A stretch of DNA of 64,000 nucleotides from VXMO01 sp965219405 (GTDB lineage Bacteria; Chloroflexota; Dehalococcoidia; UBA6926), in assembly GCA_965219405.1 (NCBI GenBank), contig OZ244736.1, forward strand, positions 1,178,001 to 1,242,000, written 5' to 3'. The position numbers and the translations under genes were made by a program. This document shows, piece after piece, positions 43,682 through 52,132 of the stretch; position 1 is the first letter of the stretch, and every line of letters starts with the position of its first letter. The notes below the pieces were generated by a model. It saw only the letters and a program-made list of their open reading frames with translations, was not told the origin of the DNA and did no database searches.

Positions 43682-43710
43682 ACTATAGCCGTTGCCAGAT
43701 AGCGTGTCAA
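43682..43710 (-). promoter_or_regulatory. Strong sigma70-type promoter of the sulfur operon
   Basis: Minus strand TTGACA (43705-43710), exactly 17 bp, then TATAGT (43682-43687, five of six). This is the best consensus promoter in the window. It points toward cysH, 290 bp away, and lies 31 bp downstream of the end of an unrelated gene. Confidence 0.8.
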
Positions 43711-43740
43711 TACGCTTGTGATAGATGTCACTAACAGCGC

Positions 43741-44109
43741 CTATTCCTCCAACTCGCTCACGTTCGCGCGCATGGCCTCCGCCTCCTCCAACAGCCGTGC
43801 GAACAGCGGCCAGATATCCTCGTCCGTCGGATCCATTGTTGAGATTGACATGACGCGATGCAGCACGCCGCTGCTCACGCCAACCGTCTCAGAATTACCA
43901 ACCTCCGGCAAGGCGATGCCCAACGCCCGTGCTACGAGCTCAGCTTGCAGGCGCCCAACCTCAGTGTTTGGGCACACCGCCATTGCGTTGCCGTCATGCA
44001 GCAGGGATGTCTCAGCCTCGCCGTGGGACAGCGTTACTTCTATGCGGCGCTGGGGGCGGGCGAGGAGTTGCTCAGCGTAGTCCCAGGCCTCGTCTTGTGG
44101 CGTTGTCAT
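43741..44109 (-). CDS. Hypothetical protein, 122 residues
   Basis: An unrecognised soluble protein, second of a two-gene row: its ATG at 44109 is 4 bp after the end of the gene at 44114. Sequence features are an N-terminal DEAWDYAEQLLARP helix, a beta-rich middle (RRIEVTLSHGEAETSLLHDGNAMAV in parts) and an acidic C-terminal helix ending in EAEAMRANVSELEE. No signal peptide or TM helix. The frame continues upstream to 44481 without a stop, but that part overlaps the better-supported partner gene and has a shadow-like composition. Confidence 0.6.
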   Translation of the reverse strand: MTTPQDEAWDYAEQLLARPQRRIEVTLSHGEAETSLLHDGNAMAVCPNTEVGRLQAELVARALGIALPEVGNSETVGVSSGVLHRVMSISTMDPTDEDIWPLFARLLEEAEAMRANVSELEE

Positions 44110-44113
44110 TGGG

Positions 44114-44479
44114 CTATCCGGCGGTGACGTAGGGAGTGGTCTTATCGAGGAGGAGGCACGGTTCGCCGGTCTGGGCGGGGTCGTCGAGGCTCCAGGGGCT
44201 GTCAGAATCAAGGGGACGTGTGCGGATGCCGTCGTCGCCCCCAAAGATGAGCAGGGCGTGACCCTCGCCGGAATCCTCCACCATCGCCGCGTAAGCGGGG
44301 CAGGGGCCGTCCTCGCTCCAGCCGGTGACCTCCACCATCGCCAACTCGCCACGCAGTCCGGGCGCTTCCACACGCACAATCTCTCGCGGATCTTCAACAA
44401 CGCTGAAGATGCGGTGCAGCGAGAAGTCGCAGTTATTGCCGGCTTCGACTTCCACTTCAATGAACCTGGCTTTCGCCAC
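44114..44479 (-). CDS. Hypothetical protein, 121 residues
   Basis: Unrecognised. The GTG start at 44479 has AGGAGG 5 bp upstream. The protein is mostly beta-strand-like and acidic (ARFIEVEVEAG, SLHRIFSVVEDPREIVRVEA, LAMVEVTGWSEDGPCPAYAA), with the conserved-looking ALLIFGGDDGIRTRPL in the middle. No export signal. It is coupled to the 122-residue gene that follows after 4 bp. The pair has no obvious link with the sulfur operon or tmRNA on either side. Confidence 0.6.
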   Translation of the reverse strand: MAKARFIEVEVEAGNNCDFSLHRIFSVVEDPREIVRVEAPGLRGELAMVEVTGWSEDGPCPAYAAMVEDSGEGHALLIFGGDDGIRTRPLDSDSPWSLDDPAQTGEPCLLLDKTTPYVTAG

Positions 44480-44525
44480 ATCAGCCTCCTCTGGGTGTGG
44501 AACCTATTGTAGCCGCAGCCTGGAG

Positions 44526-44667
44526 GCCGCCAACACCGGAACGCGGAAACACACCGTCACCGACCGATGTAGCTGTGCACAAGGGTAGAAAAGGTGAGGG
44601 ACCGCCAAAGCCGGAACGCGGAAGCCAATCTCCACCGGCCAATCATCCCTAATCGCGAACTTTAAAA
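44526..44667 (-). repeat. RNA-3'-flank module with two family A repeats, after tmRNA
   Basis: Read in the direction of tmRNA, 2 bases after CCA come TTTTAAAGTTCGCGAT (44652-44667), then 27 bases, then the 24-bp unit CTTCCGCGTTCCGGCTTTGGCGGT quoted here in pieces (44601-44624), then a second unit at 44526-44549. The same 16-mer, the same 27-base spacing and two units follow tRNA-Asn at 57696-57832. The rest of the gap to 44480 has nothing else recognisable. Confidence 0.8.
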
Positions 44668-44668
44668 G

Positions 44669-45030
44669 TGGTGGAGGCGGGGGGGAGTTGAACCCCCCGT
44701 CCAAAGGCGGCTCCAGGTGCGGCGCTACAGGCTTAGTCGGTCATTAGGTTCTCGCCGCTCGCGGCCCCGGCCGACAGGAATCGCGAGCAGCCAGCCGGCG
44801 ATGGTCTTTCGCCGCGCGTCACCGGCTGACGAGCGGCGGCACCCCGCTAAAATGTCGCTCCGAACCGTCCGCAGGGGTAACGACCCGGAACGTCGCTTCC
44901 TAAAGTTTAGGCTGCGAGTGCGAGTTGCTTGTTGTTGCCAGCTACTCTTTGTGCCGCGGGATTAACGAGGTCACGGCGCCTCGGCCTGCTCACGCACCCT
45001 CGCAGACCCCTGTCGAATCCGCGCGCCCCC
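44669..45030 (-). ncRNA. ssrA: Transfer-messenger RNA (tmRNA)
   Basis: Rescues stalled ribosomes and tags the nascent chain for ClpXP. The 5' end GGGGGCG (45030) pairs with CGCCTCC at the 3' end; the TTCGA-type T arm and an encoded CCA close it at 44669. The 5' side has the GGATTCGACAGGGGT motif. The tag reading frame, after TAGCT, reads GNNKQLALAA and stop, ending in the LAA signal seen by ClpX/ClpA. About 362 nt. smpB lies just upstream in the same direction. Confidence 0.95.
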
Positions 45031-45122
45031 ACGTTGTGGTTGGTACGTTGCGGCCACTCCCTGCGTTGCAGCCGCGTTCACAAGTATACGCATGTGGGCG
45101 GGAAGCGGGGACTTGAGGTGCG

Positions 45123-45635
45123 TTAGCCGCGCGGCGCAAGCGCACGCGCCATCTCAAGGTCCGCATCGCGCTTGGCGAGGACCTGGCGCTTGTCAAAGGA
45201 CTTGCGTCCGCGCGCGAGTCCGAGTTGGAGCTTGGCTCGGTGGCGCGTGATGTAGAGCCTCAGAGGGATGAGCGTGTAGCCGCTTGAGGTGACGCGCCTG
45301 GTGAGGTCCATGATCTGACGGCGGTGGAGGAGGAGTTTGCGGGGACGGGTCGGCTCATGATTGTAGATGTTGCCCTGCGCGTATGGCGGGATGTGCATGC
45401 CGTGGAGCCAGACCTCTCCGCCCGAGATGCGCGCGAACGACTGTTGGAGTGAAACACGCCCGGCACGCAGGGACTTGATCTCCGTGCCGGTCAGAGCGAT
45501 GCCCACTTCGAGGCTCTCAAGGATGTCGTAATCGAAACGGGCGCGGCGATTGTCGGAGATCAACCGATCCCCACCGGCGGCCTTCTCGGCCGTCGCAGCC
45601 TTTGCCCCGTTCCGTCGAGCCTTTGATTTCGCCAT
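45123..45635 (-). CDS. smpB: SsrA-binding protein SmpB
   Basis: OB-fold protein that carries tmRNA into stalled ribosomes. Residues 1-25 are a Lys/Ala-rich extension; the core starts with SDNRRARFDYDILE and has GIALTGTEIKSLRAGRVSL, WLHGMHIPPYAQGN and RPRKLLLHRRQI, with the C-terminal tail KSFDKRQVLAKRDADLEMARAL (quoted in parts) that mimics a codon-anticodon stem. Length 170 is slightly above the usual 155-160 owing to the N-terminus. tmRNA begins 93 bp downstream. Confidence 0.97.
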   Translation of the reverse strand: MAKSKARRNGAKAATAEKAAGGDRLISDNRRARFDYDILESLEVGIALTGTEIKSLRAGRVSLQQSFARISGGEVWLHGMHIPPYAQGNIYNHEPTRPRKLLLHRRQIMDLTRRVTSSGYTLIPLRLYITRHRAKLQLGLARGRKSFDKRQVLAKRDADLEMARALAPRG

Positions 45636-45782
45636 GACCCAACTATTATGGCGGCGAACTGGCGACTTGTTGCCCCCAAGATGTGGAAAAAGGCTAGCGA
45701 ACTGCGTGGGTAAGCCGCAAACTGATTACGGAGATTCGTGAAATGAGCCTTAAGTTCAATTGGAAATGACCCGTTATGATAC

Positions 45783-45811
45783 TTGACAAGGCCTCATTAG
45801 AGGTTGACAAT
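45783..45811 (+). promoter_or_regulatory. Possible nrdR promoter
   Basis: TTGACA (45783-45788), 17 bp, GACAAT (45806-45811, four of six), about 115 bp before nrdR. A second TTGACA overlaps the -10. No convincing pair of NrdR boxes was found by eye in this 298-bp gap, which otherwise holds only an A+T-richer stretch and a small CGCCT/AGGCG hairpin near 45905-45919. Confidence 0.5.
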
Positions 45812-45933
45812 TCCTTCTATTGTTCACTGCATGTTGCTACATCTGGTAATAATGTGTCGTAAACAACTAGATGGATGGGAGCGAGGTAGGGATCGCGTGA
45901 CGGGCGCCTGACCAAAGGCGATGGACTGAAAAG

Positions 45934-46467
45934 ATGCGGTGCCAGATCTGCGGGAACGACGAAACAAAAGTTCTGGACACCCGACACAGCGATCAGGGCG
46001 TGCGGAGGAGGCGTCAATGCAAGCGGTGTGGGGCGCGGTTCAGCTCGATGGAACGCTTGCTCACCACGTCGCTCTCCGTCGTCAAGAGGGACGGGCGAAC
46101 GGAGGAGTTCAGTCGTGAGAAGCTCATGGCCGCCATCCGGACTGCCTGTGCCAAGCGTCCAATTCTCGCGGGGGCCATCGAAAAACTGGTCGACGATATT
46201 GAGGATGAACTACAGAAACAGGGACGGGCTGAAGTGAGCACGAACATTATCGGCGAGTTGGCAATGGAGCGACTCAGCAAGGCTGATCGTGTTGCCTATA
46301 TCCGTTTCGCCAGCGTCTATCGGGATTTCGCCGATGAGGACGATTTTCAGCGCGCGGTCGACGGTCTCCGTGATGGTCCCGGCTCTTCGTCGACAGGCCA
46401 GATGGCTCTCCTGCCGCCTGAACGATCCGGCGGGCGGCCGAGGGGGCGACCCCGTAAGAGAGCATAG
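45934..46467 (+). CDS. nrdR: Transcriptional repressor NrdR
   Basis: ATP/dATP-sensing repressor of ribonucleotide reductase genes. The zinc ribbon has CQICG (residues 3-7) and CKRCGARF (about 31-38), joined by a VLDTRHSDQGVRRRRQ linker. An ATP-cone domain follows (about 46-136; VVKRDGRTEEFSREKLMAAI in part). At 177 residues it is longer than the usual 150 because of a basic, Pro/Gly-rich C-terminal tail. It lies directly upstream of its expected target, the class II reductase gene. Confidence 0.96.
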   Translation: MRCQICGNDETKVLDTRHSDQGVRRRRQCKRCGARFSSMERLLTTSLSVVKRDGRTEEFSREKLMAAIRTACAKRPILAGAIEKLVDDIEDELQKQGRAEVSTNIIGELAMERLSKADRVAYIRFASVYRDFADEDDFQRAVDGLRDGPGSSSTGQMALLPPERSGGRPRGRPRKRA

Positions 46468-46469
46468 GC

Positions 46470-46499
46470 GGGCGGCGAACCCGAGGCACCACGCCGCCC
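46470..46499 (+). other. GC-rich hairpin between nrdR and nrdJ
   Basis: GGGCGGCG (46470-46477) and CGCCGCCC (46492-46499) form an 8-bp stem immediately after the nrdR stop. No U-tract follows, so it is more likely an mRNA stabiliser or partial attenuator than a terminator. Confidence 0.45.
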
Positions 46500-46571
46500 A
46501 GCCCGTAACCACTTTGAGCGAATGAACTGACAGAGAAAGAAATAAACCACACGAACCAAGGTGATTTGCGA

Positions 46572-49253
46572 ATGTCTTCTTCAGCCAATGAATTCGACGG
46601 AACGGTTGTTGCCGTCAATCGAAACGCTTTAAGGGATGCGGTCTCCGCGCAGCTTGAGGGCGAGAGTCCGGAACGCATTGAGGAGATTATCGACCTCATA
46701 GTCCGCATGACGGACGCGCCGCCGCTTGGCCCGGACGGCGCACTCCATCGGCTGAACGGCACGGCAAACGGCGATGCTACGGATGCTATCGCCAGGGTTA
46801 TTGAGGCAGCGCAGCGCAACTCGGCAAACGGCCATCATGTGAACGGCGCGAACGGGGCAACCGCGTCGTCGGATTCCGGCTCTCAGTGGGATGCGAGCGG
46901 GGAGTCGGAGCCAATCATGTCTCCCAACTCCCGCGCCATCCTGGAGAATCGCTATCTGGCGCGCAATGCAGACAATGAGGTGATTGAGGATCCGCGCGGA
47001 CTGTTTGAGCGCGTGTCACGCGCCGTCTCGCAGGGCGAGGTGTCTGCAGGCGGGACTGAGGCGGAGTCCACCGAGTGGGCGGGCAAATTCTACCGGGTGA
47101 TGTCCACGCTCAGGTTCCTGCCCAACTCCCCGACGCTGGTCAATGCCGGCAAGGACGGTCGTGGATCACTGAGCGCCTGCTTCGTCGTCTCTCCGAAGGA
47201 CGATATGAGCTCAATCATGAAGGTCGCCTCGGACGCGGCGATGATTGAGAAATGGGGCGGCGGCATCGGGTTCGGATTCTCCAATCTTCGTCCCAAGGGC
47301 GACCCCATCGCCACGACGCACGGGATGGCGTGCGGGCCGGTGGCCGTGATGAAACTATATTCCGCCGTGGGCGCGACGTTGACGCAAGGCGCGTTCAGGC
47401 TCGGCGCGCACATGGGACAGTTGAGCGTTCGGCACCCGGACGTGTTGGAGTTCATCCATGCCAAGGATGACGACGTTTCGCTACAGAACTTCAATATCTC
47501 GGTCCAGGTAACCGATGATTTCATGCGGGCCGTGGAGGCCGATGCGGATTGGGACCTGATCAGCCCCAAGGACGACCGTGTGACGGACACGGTCAAGGCG
47601 CGTGATCTCTGGAGCGATATCTGCAACTCCGCGTGGAAGACGGGCGATCCCGGGCTGGTTTTCATGGATCGCGTGTGGGAGACGCAGCCGAATCCGCAGC
47701 TCGGCCTCATTGAGACGTCCAACCCGTGCGGCGAGGAGTTCCTGGAGAACTATGGCAACTGCTGCCTCGGCTCCATCGATCTCGCCAAGCACCTGACCCC
47801 GGACAAGGCGGGATTCGACTGGACGGCGCTTGAGGAAACCGTGCGGACTGCCGTCCGCTTCCTTGACGATGTGATCGAAATCAACACGTTCCCGCTGGCA
47901 GAACTGCGGGAGATGAACCTGAAAACGCGCCGTATCGGCCTCGGCATCATGGGCTGGGCGGACGCGTTGGTGGACCTGACAACCCCGTATGACTCGGAGC
48001 AGGCGCTTGATCTCGCGCGGAAAGTCGGCCGCTTCATCCGCGAGACGGCGTGGTCGGAATCGGAAAAACTGGCAGCGCAGCGCGGGACGTTCCCGGAGTA
48101 TGAGAATTCCCGACTCAAGGAGCAGGGGATGCCGCCGGTGCGGCATTCGAGCGTGACGACAATCGCGCCGACGGGGACAATCTCACGACTGGCAGACTGC
48201 TCATCCGGCATTGAGCCGCATTTCGCCCTGGCGTGGTGGTCGAACATCCTGTGGGAGGATCACGACGGCACGAGCACGCGATTCCTCGATGCCCCGCTGC
48301 CCGTTCGCCGCGCGCTCACCGTCGACGTTGGTAACGAGAAGGCGGAAGAAACGCTGGCACAGCTGGCCAACGACCCGGTCTGGCGCGATGAAGTCGTCAC
48401 CGATCTCATCACCAATCACGGCGTGCGAACGGCTATGGGCATCGATCCTGACTGGCACGTGCAGATGCAGGCGGCGTGGCAGGAGAACACGACCAACTCC
48501 GTGTCCAAGACCATCAACCTGGCGAATGACGCCACGGTGGAGGACATCGCCAAGTCGTTCTGGGACGCGTGGATGACGCAGTGCAAGGCCATCACCGTCT
48601 ATCGTGACGGCTCCAAGAGCATGCAGGTGCTGGAGACGGGCGTATCCGGCGGCGAGGAAGAGTCGGAGCAGGGTGAAGTTCATCGTGTGCCTCGACAGCG
48701 GCCTCAGACCCTGAGCAGCATCACTGACCGCGTCCGAACCGGGCACGGAAATCTGTACGTGACCATCACGTTCGATGAATACGACCGGCCTTTTGAAGTC
48801 TTCACGAACCTGGGCAAGGCGGGTTCGAGCGACGCGGCATACCTCGAGGCCGTGAGCCGTCTCGCCTCGCTGGCGCTGCGCTCAGGCGTGGGCGTGGAGC
48901 AGGTGATTGATCAACTGCGCGGTATCACGGACTCGCCGACGTGGGACGAGGGTCAGCAGGTCCTCAGCGCGCCGGACGCGGTGGCGTTGGCGCTGCTGCG
49001 GCACGCACGCCCCGTCGATGAGGAACGCGACGAGATGGCGAAACGGGCGCGCGAGGCGTTCGGCGAGAAGTTTGACCTGAGCGAATTGGGAGAGATTCAC
49101 CCGGACGCGGTGGTGCAGAGCCAACTATTCCCGGGGGCGCAGACGTCAACTCCTCGCGCCGGGACACAACCGCAATGCCCCGACTGCTACGGCGTTCTGA
49201 TCTTCTCTGAGGGCTGCATGATGTGCCTCGCGTGCGGCTACTCCAAGTGCTAG
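46572..49253 (+). CDS. nrdJ: Adenosylcobalamin-dependent ribonucleotide reductase (class II)
   Basis: Reduces ribonucleotides to deoxyribonucleotides with a B12-derived thiyl radical. The substrate Cys pair includes the one in SLSACFVVSP, and the NPCGEEF motif holds the radical Cys with its Asn and Glu. The C-terminus has a Cys-rich tail (CPDC...CMMCLACGYSKC) that re-reduces the active site. The first 110 residues are a low-complexity Ala/Asn/Gly region with an NrdJ-type regulatory helix. ATG at 46572 is preferred over TTG at 46566. At 893 residues the length fits oxygen-independent NrdJ, so growth needs B12. No cobalamin riboswitch was seen upstream. Confidence 0.95.
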   Translation: MSSSANEFDGTVVAVNRNALRDAVSAQLEGESPERIEEIIDLIVRMTDAPPLGPDGALHRLNGTANGDATDAIARVIEAAQRNSANGHHVNGANGATASSDSGSQWDASGESEPIMSPNSRAILENRYLARNADNEVIEDPRGLFERVSRAVSQGEVSAGGTEAESTEWAGKFYRVMSTLRFLPNSPTLVNAGKDGRGSLSACFVVSPKDDMSSIMKVASDAAMIEKWGGGIGFGFSNLRPKGDPIATTHGMACGPVAVMKLYSAVGATLTQGAFRLGAHMGQLSVRHPDVLEFIHAKDDDVSLQNFNISVQVTDDFMRAVEADADWDLISPKDDRVTDTVKARDLWSDICNSAWKTGDPGLVFMDRVWETQPNPQLGLIETSNPCGEEFLENYGNCCLGSIDLAKHLTPDKAGFDWTALEETVRTAVRFLDDVIEINTFPLAELREMNLKTRRIGLGIMGWADALVDLTTPYDSEQALDLARKVGRFIRETAWSESEKLAAQRGTFPEYENSRLKEQGMPPVRHSSVTTIAPTGTISRLADCSSGIEPHFALAWWSNILWEDHDGTSTRFLDAPLPVRRALTVDVGNEKAEETLAQLANDPVWRDEVVTDLITNHGVRTAMGIDPDWHVQMQAAWQENTTNSVSKTINLANDATVEDIAKSFWDAWMTQCKAITVYRDGSKSMQVLETGVSGGEEESEQGEVHRVPRQRPQTLSSITDRVRTGHGNLYVTITFDEYDRPFEVFTNLGKAGSSDAAYLEAVSRLASLALRSGVGVEQVIDQLRGITDSPTWDEGQQVLSAPDAVALALLRHARPVDEERDEMAKRAREAFGEKFDLSELGEIHPDAVVQSQLFPGAQTSTPRAGTQPQCPDCYGVLIFSEGCMMCLACGYSKC

Positions 49254-49326
49254 GAGCAGGAATTCCCACTACACGAATACTCCACATGAAATACTGACAA
49301 CCCTCTCATCCTCCTTTATCCCTGGT

Positions 49327-49365
49327 CATCGGGCCGGCCCCCACCCCGGCCCGATGGCTTTTTTT
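49327..49365 (+). terminator. Intrinsic terminator of nrdJ
   Basis: CATCGGGCCGG and CCGGCCCGATG form an 11-bp perfect stem with an 8-base loop, followed by GC and TTTTTTT. It ends about 50 bp before the end of the convergent reductase gene. Confidence 0.92.
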
Positions 49366-49416
49366 GCGGCTGAGCGGGTCTCTGGTCCCCACCGGACCCG
49401 CCGAAAGAGTGTATCA

Positions 49417-50364
49417 CTATCGCTCTTCAGCTTTGGCCCTCTTCAGGACGCCAATGAGCCAGAGCCGAAAGTCGCGCTGCTTCACGTCAAAGAGACGACT
49501 GTAAATGTTCATCGGCGGATGGCCGGACTCGCTGCGGCCTCCGATCTCTTCACGGGCGAGTTGCTGCGCCAACGGCATGTTCTGCTCTCGCAGGGCTGCC
49601 TGGCGTCGGGGAACGATCTCATCAACCGGCAGATAGCGGACGTTGGTCCTGACTCCAAGATATTCCTGGAACAGCGCCCAGTATTCCGCGCGCGTCAGGT
49701 TGCCGGGTCCGCCAAGCTCATAGATGTTGTTGTAGGCGCGGCGCTCCAGGTGCGCATGGATGAGGTAATCGGCGAGTTCGTCGAGGAAAATGAAGACCAT
49801 CGGCTGATCGGGCGTGCCGTAAATGGTTATTGATCCTCCGGTCGTGACGGTATAGATCTGCCTGCGCAAAAACTCACCGGAAGCGTCGATCATCCCACCG
49901 GGACGAAAAACGGTTCCGGCTACCCGGGCATCGATGAGTCGTTGATCCGCGCGAGCCTTGGCGGTGTAGACGGGGTAGAAATCCCAGCGGGTGTCGGCCC
50001 CGCGGACGGAGATGAGGGCCATGTGTTTGACGCCGTTTTCGCCGGCTGCTTCGGTTAGATTTACGGTGCCCTGGTACTCCACCGCTTCTATCAGGTGGGC
50101 GCCACGCGCAGCCGACTGAGCGCCGACGCATGCGATGACCCAATCAATACCCTGTGTTGCGGCGATGAGCGAGTCCTTGTCCTGGTAATCACCCTCCACG
50201 TACTCGACGCCATCGACGGGTTCTTCGGGGATGGTCGAGTGGACCAAAGCACGGACATTCGCGCCGGCGTCACGGAGCTTTTGGACGACGATACTGCCCG
50301 TGCGTCCGGTTGCGCCGGTGACAAGGTAGCTGCCCTGAGCGATGTCCTGCCGAGTGAAAGGCAT
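49417..50364 (-). CDS. NAD(P)-binding SDR/NmrA-like reductase
   Basis: A 315-residue atypical short-chain dehydrogenase. The N-terminal YLVTGATGRTGSIVVQKL (about 13-30) is the GxxGxxG nucleotide-binding loop of the NmrA/atypical SDR group; the YVEGDYQDKDSL and VIACVGAQSA segments follow. The canonical SDR Tyr-x-x-x-Lys is not seen; YPVYTAKARADQRLIDA contains a YTAKA that may replace it. Such proteins include redox sensors and isoflavone-reductase-like or UbiA-linked enzymes. It stands alone; the substrate is unknown. Confidence 0.82.
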   Translation of the reverse strand: MPFTRQDIAQGSYLVTGATGRTGSIVVQKLRDAGANVRALVHSTIPEEPVDGVEYVEGDYQDKDSLIAATQGIDWVIACVGAQSAARGAHLIEAVEYQGTVNLTEAAGENGVKHMALISVRGADTRWDFYPVYTAKARADQRLIDARVAGTVFRPGGMIDASGEFLRRQIYTVTTGGSITIYGTPDQPMVFIFLDELADYLIHAHLERRAYNNIYELGGPGNLTRAEYWALFQEYLGVRTNVRYLPVDEIVPRRQAALREQNMPLAQQLAREEIGGRSESGHPPMNIYSRLFDVKQRDFRLWLIGVLKRAKAEER

Positions 50365-50443
50365 CGTTCCTCCTGAAACTTAAATGGTCATTCCCGCGAG
50401 AGCATGCCCCGTGCCTGGATACGGGGCGGAAATCCGGCGCCCG

Positions 50444-51967
50444 TTAGCCATCGCGCAGCATGTCTTCGACGAGACGGACGAGGGTGCGGACCGGTTGGCC
50501 GGTTGCCCCTCGCGTTTGCCAGCCCCTCTCACGATCCGTCGAGGAAACAGACGCGATATCCAGGTGAGCCCAGGGCGTTTTCTCAGCGAATTCCTGCAGG
50601 AACTTGGCGGCGGTGATGGAACCGGCGGGCTGCCCACCCGTGTTCTTGACCGTGGCGACGCTGCTCTTGATCTGCTCCTTGTAGTCGTCCCACAGAGGCA
50701 TCCGCCACATCTTCTCGCCCGTCGCCTCGGACGCATCCTGCAGCCGGCGGGCAACGTCATCGTCGTTGGCAAAGAGGCCCATCGCGACGGTTCCGAGCGC
50801 GACGCGGATCGCCCCGGTCAGCGTCGCCACGTCAATGAGTGGCGTCATTTCCTTGCTGTTGGCGTAGGAGAGCGCGTCGGCAAGGATGAGGCGGCCCTCG
50901 GCATCCGTATTCTCAACCTCCATGGTCTTGCCGTTCATGGCAGTGAGGACATCGCCCGGTTTCGTCGCGCCGCCGCCGGGGAGATTTTCCGTGGCGGGAA
51001 CGAGGCCGGTGACGTTGATGGGGAGACCGAGGCGTCCAATAGCCTGTACCGCGCCAATCACTGCCGCGCCACCCGCCATGTCGCCTTTCATGGCGCTCAT
51101 GTTGGCCGACGGCTTGATGGAGATGCCGCCGGAATCAAACGTGACGCCCTTGCCGATGAGCGCGACGGTAGGCCTCGTGTTCTCCGGATCGCCACGGTGC
51201 TCAAGGATGATGAATGCGGGCGGCTCATGGGAACCGGCGGCAACGCCAAGCAGGCCGCCCATGCCCATCTCCGTGATCTCGCCCACGCTAAGGTTGGTGA
51301 ACGTGATACCGGCTGAGTCTGCGGCATCTTTGGCGCGCTGCGCGAGAATAGTGGGCGTCATGCGATTGGCTGGCTCGTTGGCGAGGTCACGTGCAAGCGC
51401 GACGGCCTCCGCGATGATTGCGCCACGGTCAAGGCCGCGATCCAGATCAGCGAGCGCAGCGTCGTCTTCAGCGACAAACGTGATGGATTCCAGTTCGCGC
51501 TTATCGTTATCGTCGTCACTGTCGTCATTGTTCACATTGATACGGTAGGAGCCCAACAGAGCGCCCTCCGCCGCCGCCTGTGCCGCGTCCACAGTGGAAA
51601 TCAGGCCGGTTGCCAGCGGATCCGCCGTAACGGTCTTGTAGCCGTTGGAGCGGGCGCGTCGGGCGACATCCGCCGTGAGTCGTCGAATGACCGCTGTATC
51701 CGCCCCGTCGGATTTGCCGCATCCAAGGATTAGGACCCGGCGCGGGGCGATGCGTCCCGCTGTGTGGATGATGGTGATCTCCCCGCGCTTGCCCCGGATC
51801 TCGCCGTCGTCAACCAGGGCAGCAATCTGGCCGTCAAGGGCCTCATTGACTGCTGCGGCGCTGCCAACCAACGGGTCCAACGAGTCCTCCAGGACTTCAA
51901 CGACGGCGCAATCAGCCTCAATCTCGATGATGTTGCTTATAGCAGCCTTTAATTCCATGTGCCTCAC
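50444..51967 (-). CDS. pepA: Leucyl aminopeptidase (M17 cytosol aminopeptidase)
   Basis: Hexameric dizinc aminopeptidase that removes N-terminal residues from peptides. The N-terminal macro-like domain (1-165) is divergent and contains an Asp/Glu stretch (NNDDSDDDNDKRELE). The catalytic domain has GKGVTFDSGGISIKPS with the metal Lys and Asp, and the NTDAEGRLILADAL signature with Asp, Glu and Arg. DVATLTGA follows. At 507 residues the length is normal. PepA can also bind DNA in enterobacteria; no evidence for that here. Confidence 0.95.
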   Translation of the reverse strand: MRHMELKAAISNIIEIEADCAVVEVLEDSLDPLVGSAAAVNEALDGQIAALVDDGEIRGKRGEITIIHTAGRIAPRRVLILGCGKSDGADTAVIRRLTADVARRARSNGYKTVTADPLATGLISTVDAAQAAAEGALLGSYRINVNNDDSDDDNDKRELESITFVAEDDAALADLDRGLDRGAIIAEAVALARDLANEPANRMTPTILAQRAKDAADSAGITFTNLSVGEITEMGMGGLLGVAAGSHEPPAFIILEHRGDPENTRPTVALIGKGVTFDSGGISIKPSANMSAMKGDMAGGAAVIGAVQAIGRLGLPINVTGLVPATENLPGGGATKPGDVLTAMNGKTMEVENTDAEGRLILADALSYANSKEMTPLIDVATLTGAIRVALGTVAMGLFANDDDVARRLQDASEATGEKMWRMPLWDDYKEQIKSSVATVKNTGGQPAGSITAAKFLQEFAEKTPWAHLDIASVSSTDRERGWQTRGATGQPVRTLVRLVEDMLRDG

Positions 51968-52028
51968 TCCACGGCCTTAGCCCTTATGCTCCCTCGTCCG
52001 GATGGCCGCCCAGTCGGGCGGACATCCC

Positions 52029-52064
52029 CACACCCCAACCCTCCCCCAGACGAGGAGAGGGGCT
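52029..52064. repeat. Dispersed repeat, family B
   Basis: CACACCCCAACCCTCCCCC then GACGAGGAGAGGGGCTTTC, in the 165-bp gap between pepA and the kinase gene. It may also act as a terminator-like hairpin. Confidence 0.6.
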
Positions 52065-52132
52065 TTCTTGCCTGTGCCAATCCGCAGGACAAGAAAGAGA
52101 AAATGAAGCCCTTGTAAAGGCTTGTTTGGCGA

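Noticed and set aside
45812..45933. A cobalamin riboswitch or NrdR boxes upstream of nrdR-nrdJ
   Set aside because: No B12-box or paired 16-bp NrdR-box consensus was found by eye; a profile search would be needed to reopen this.
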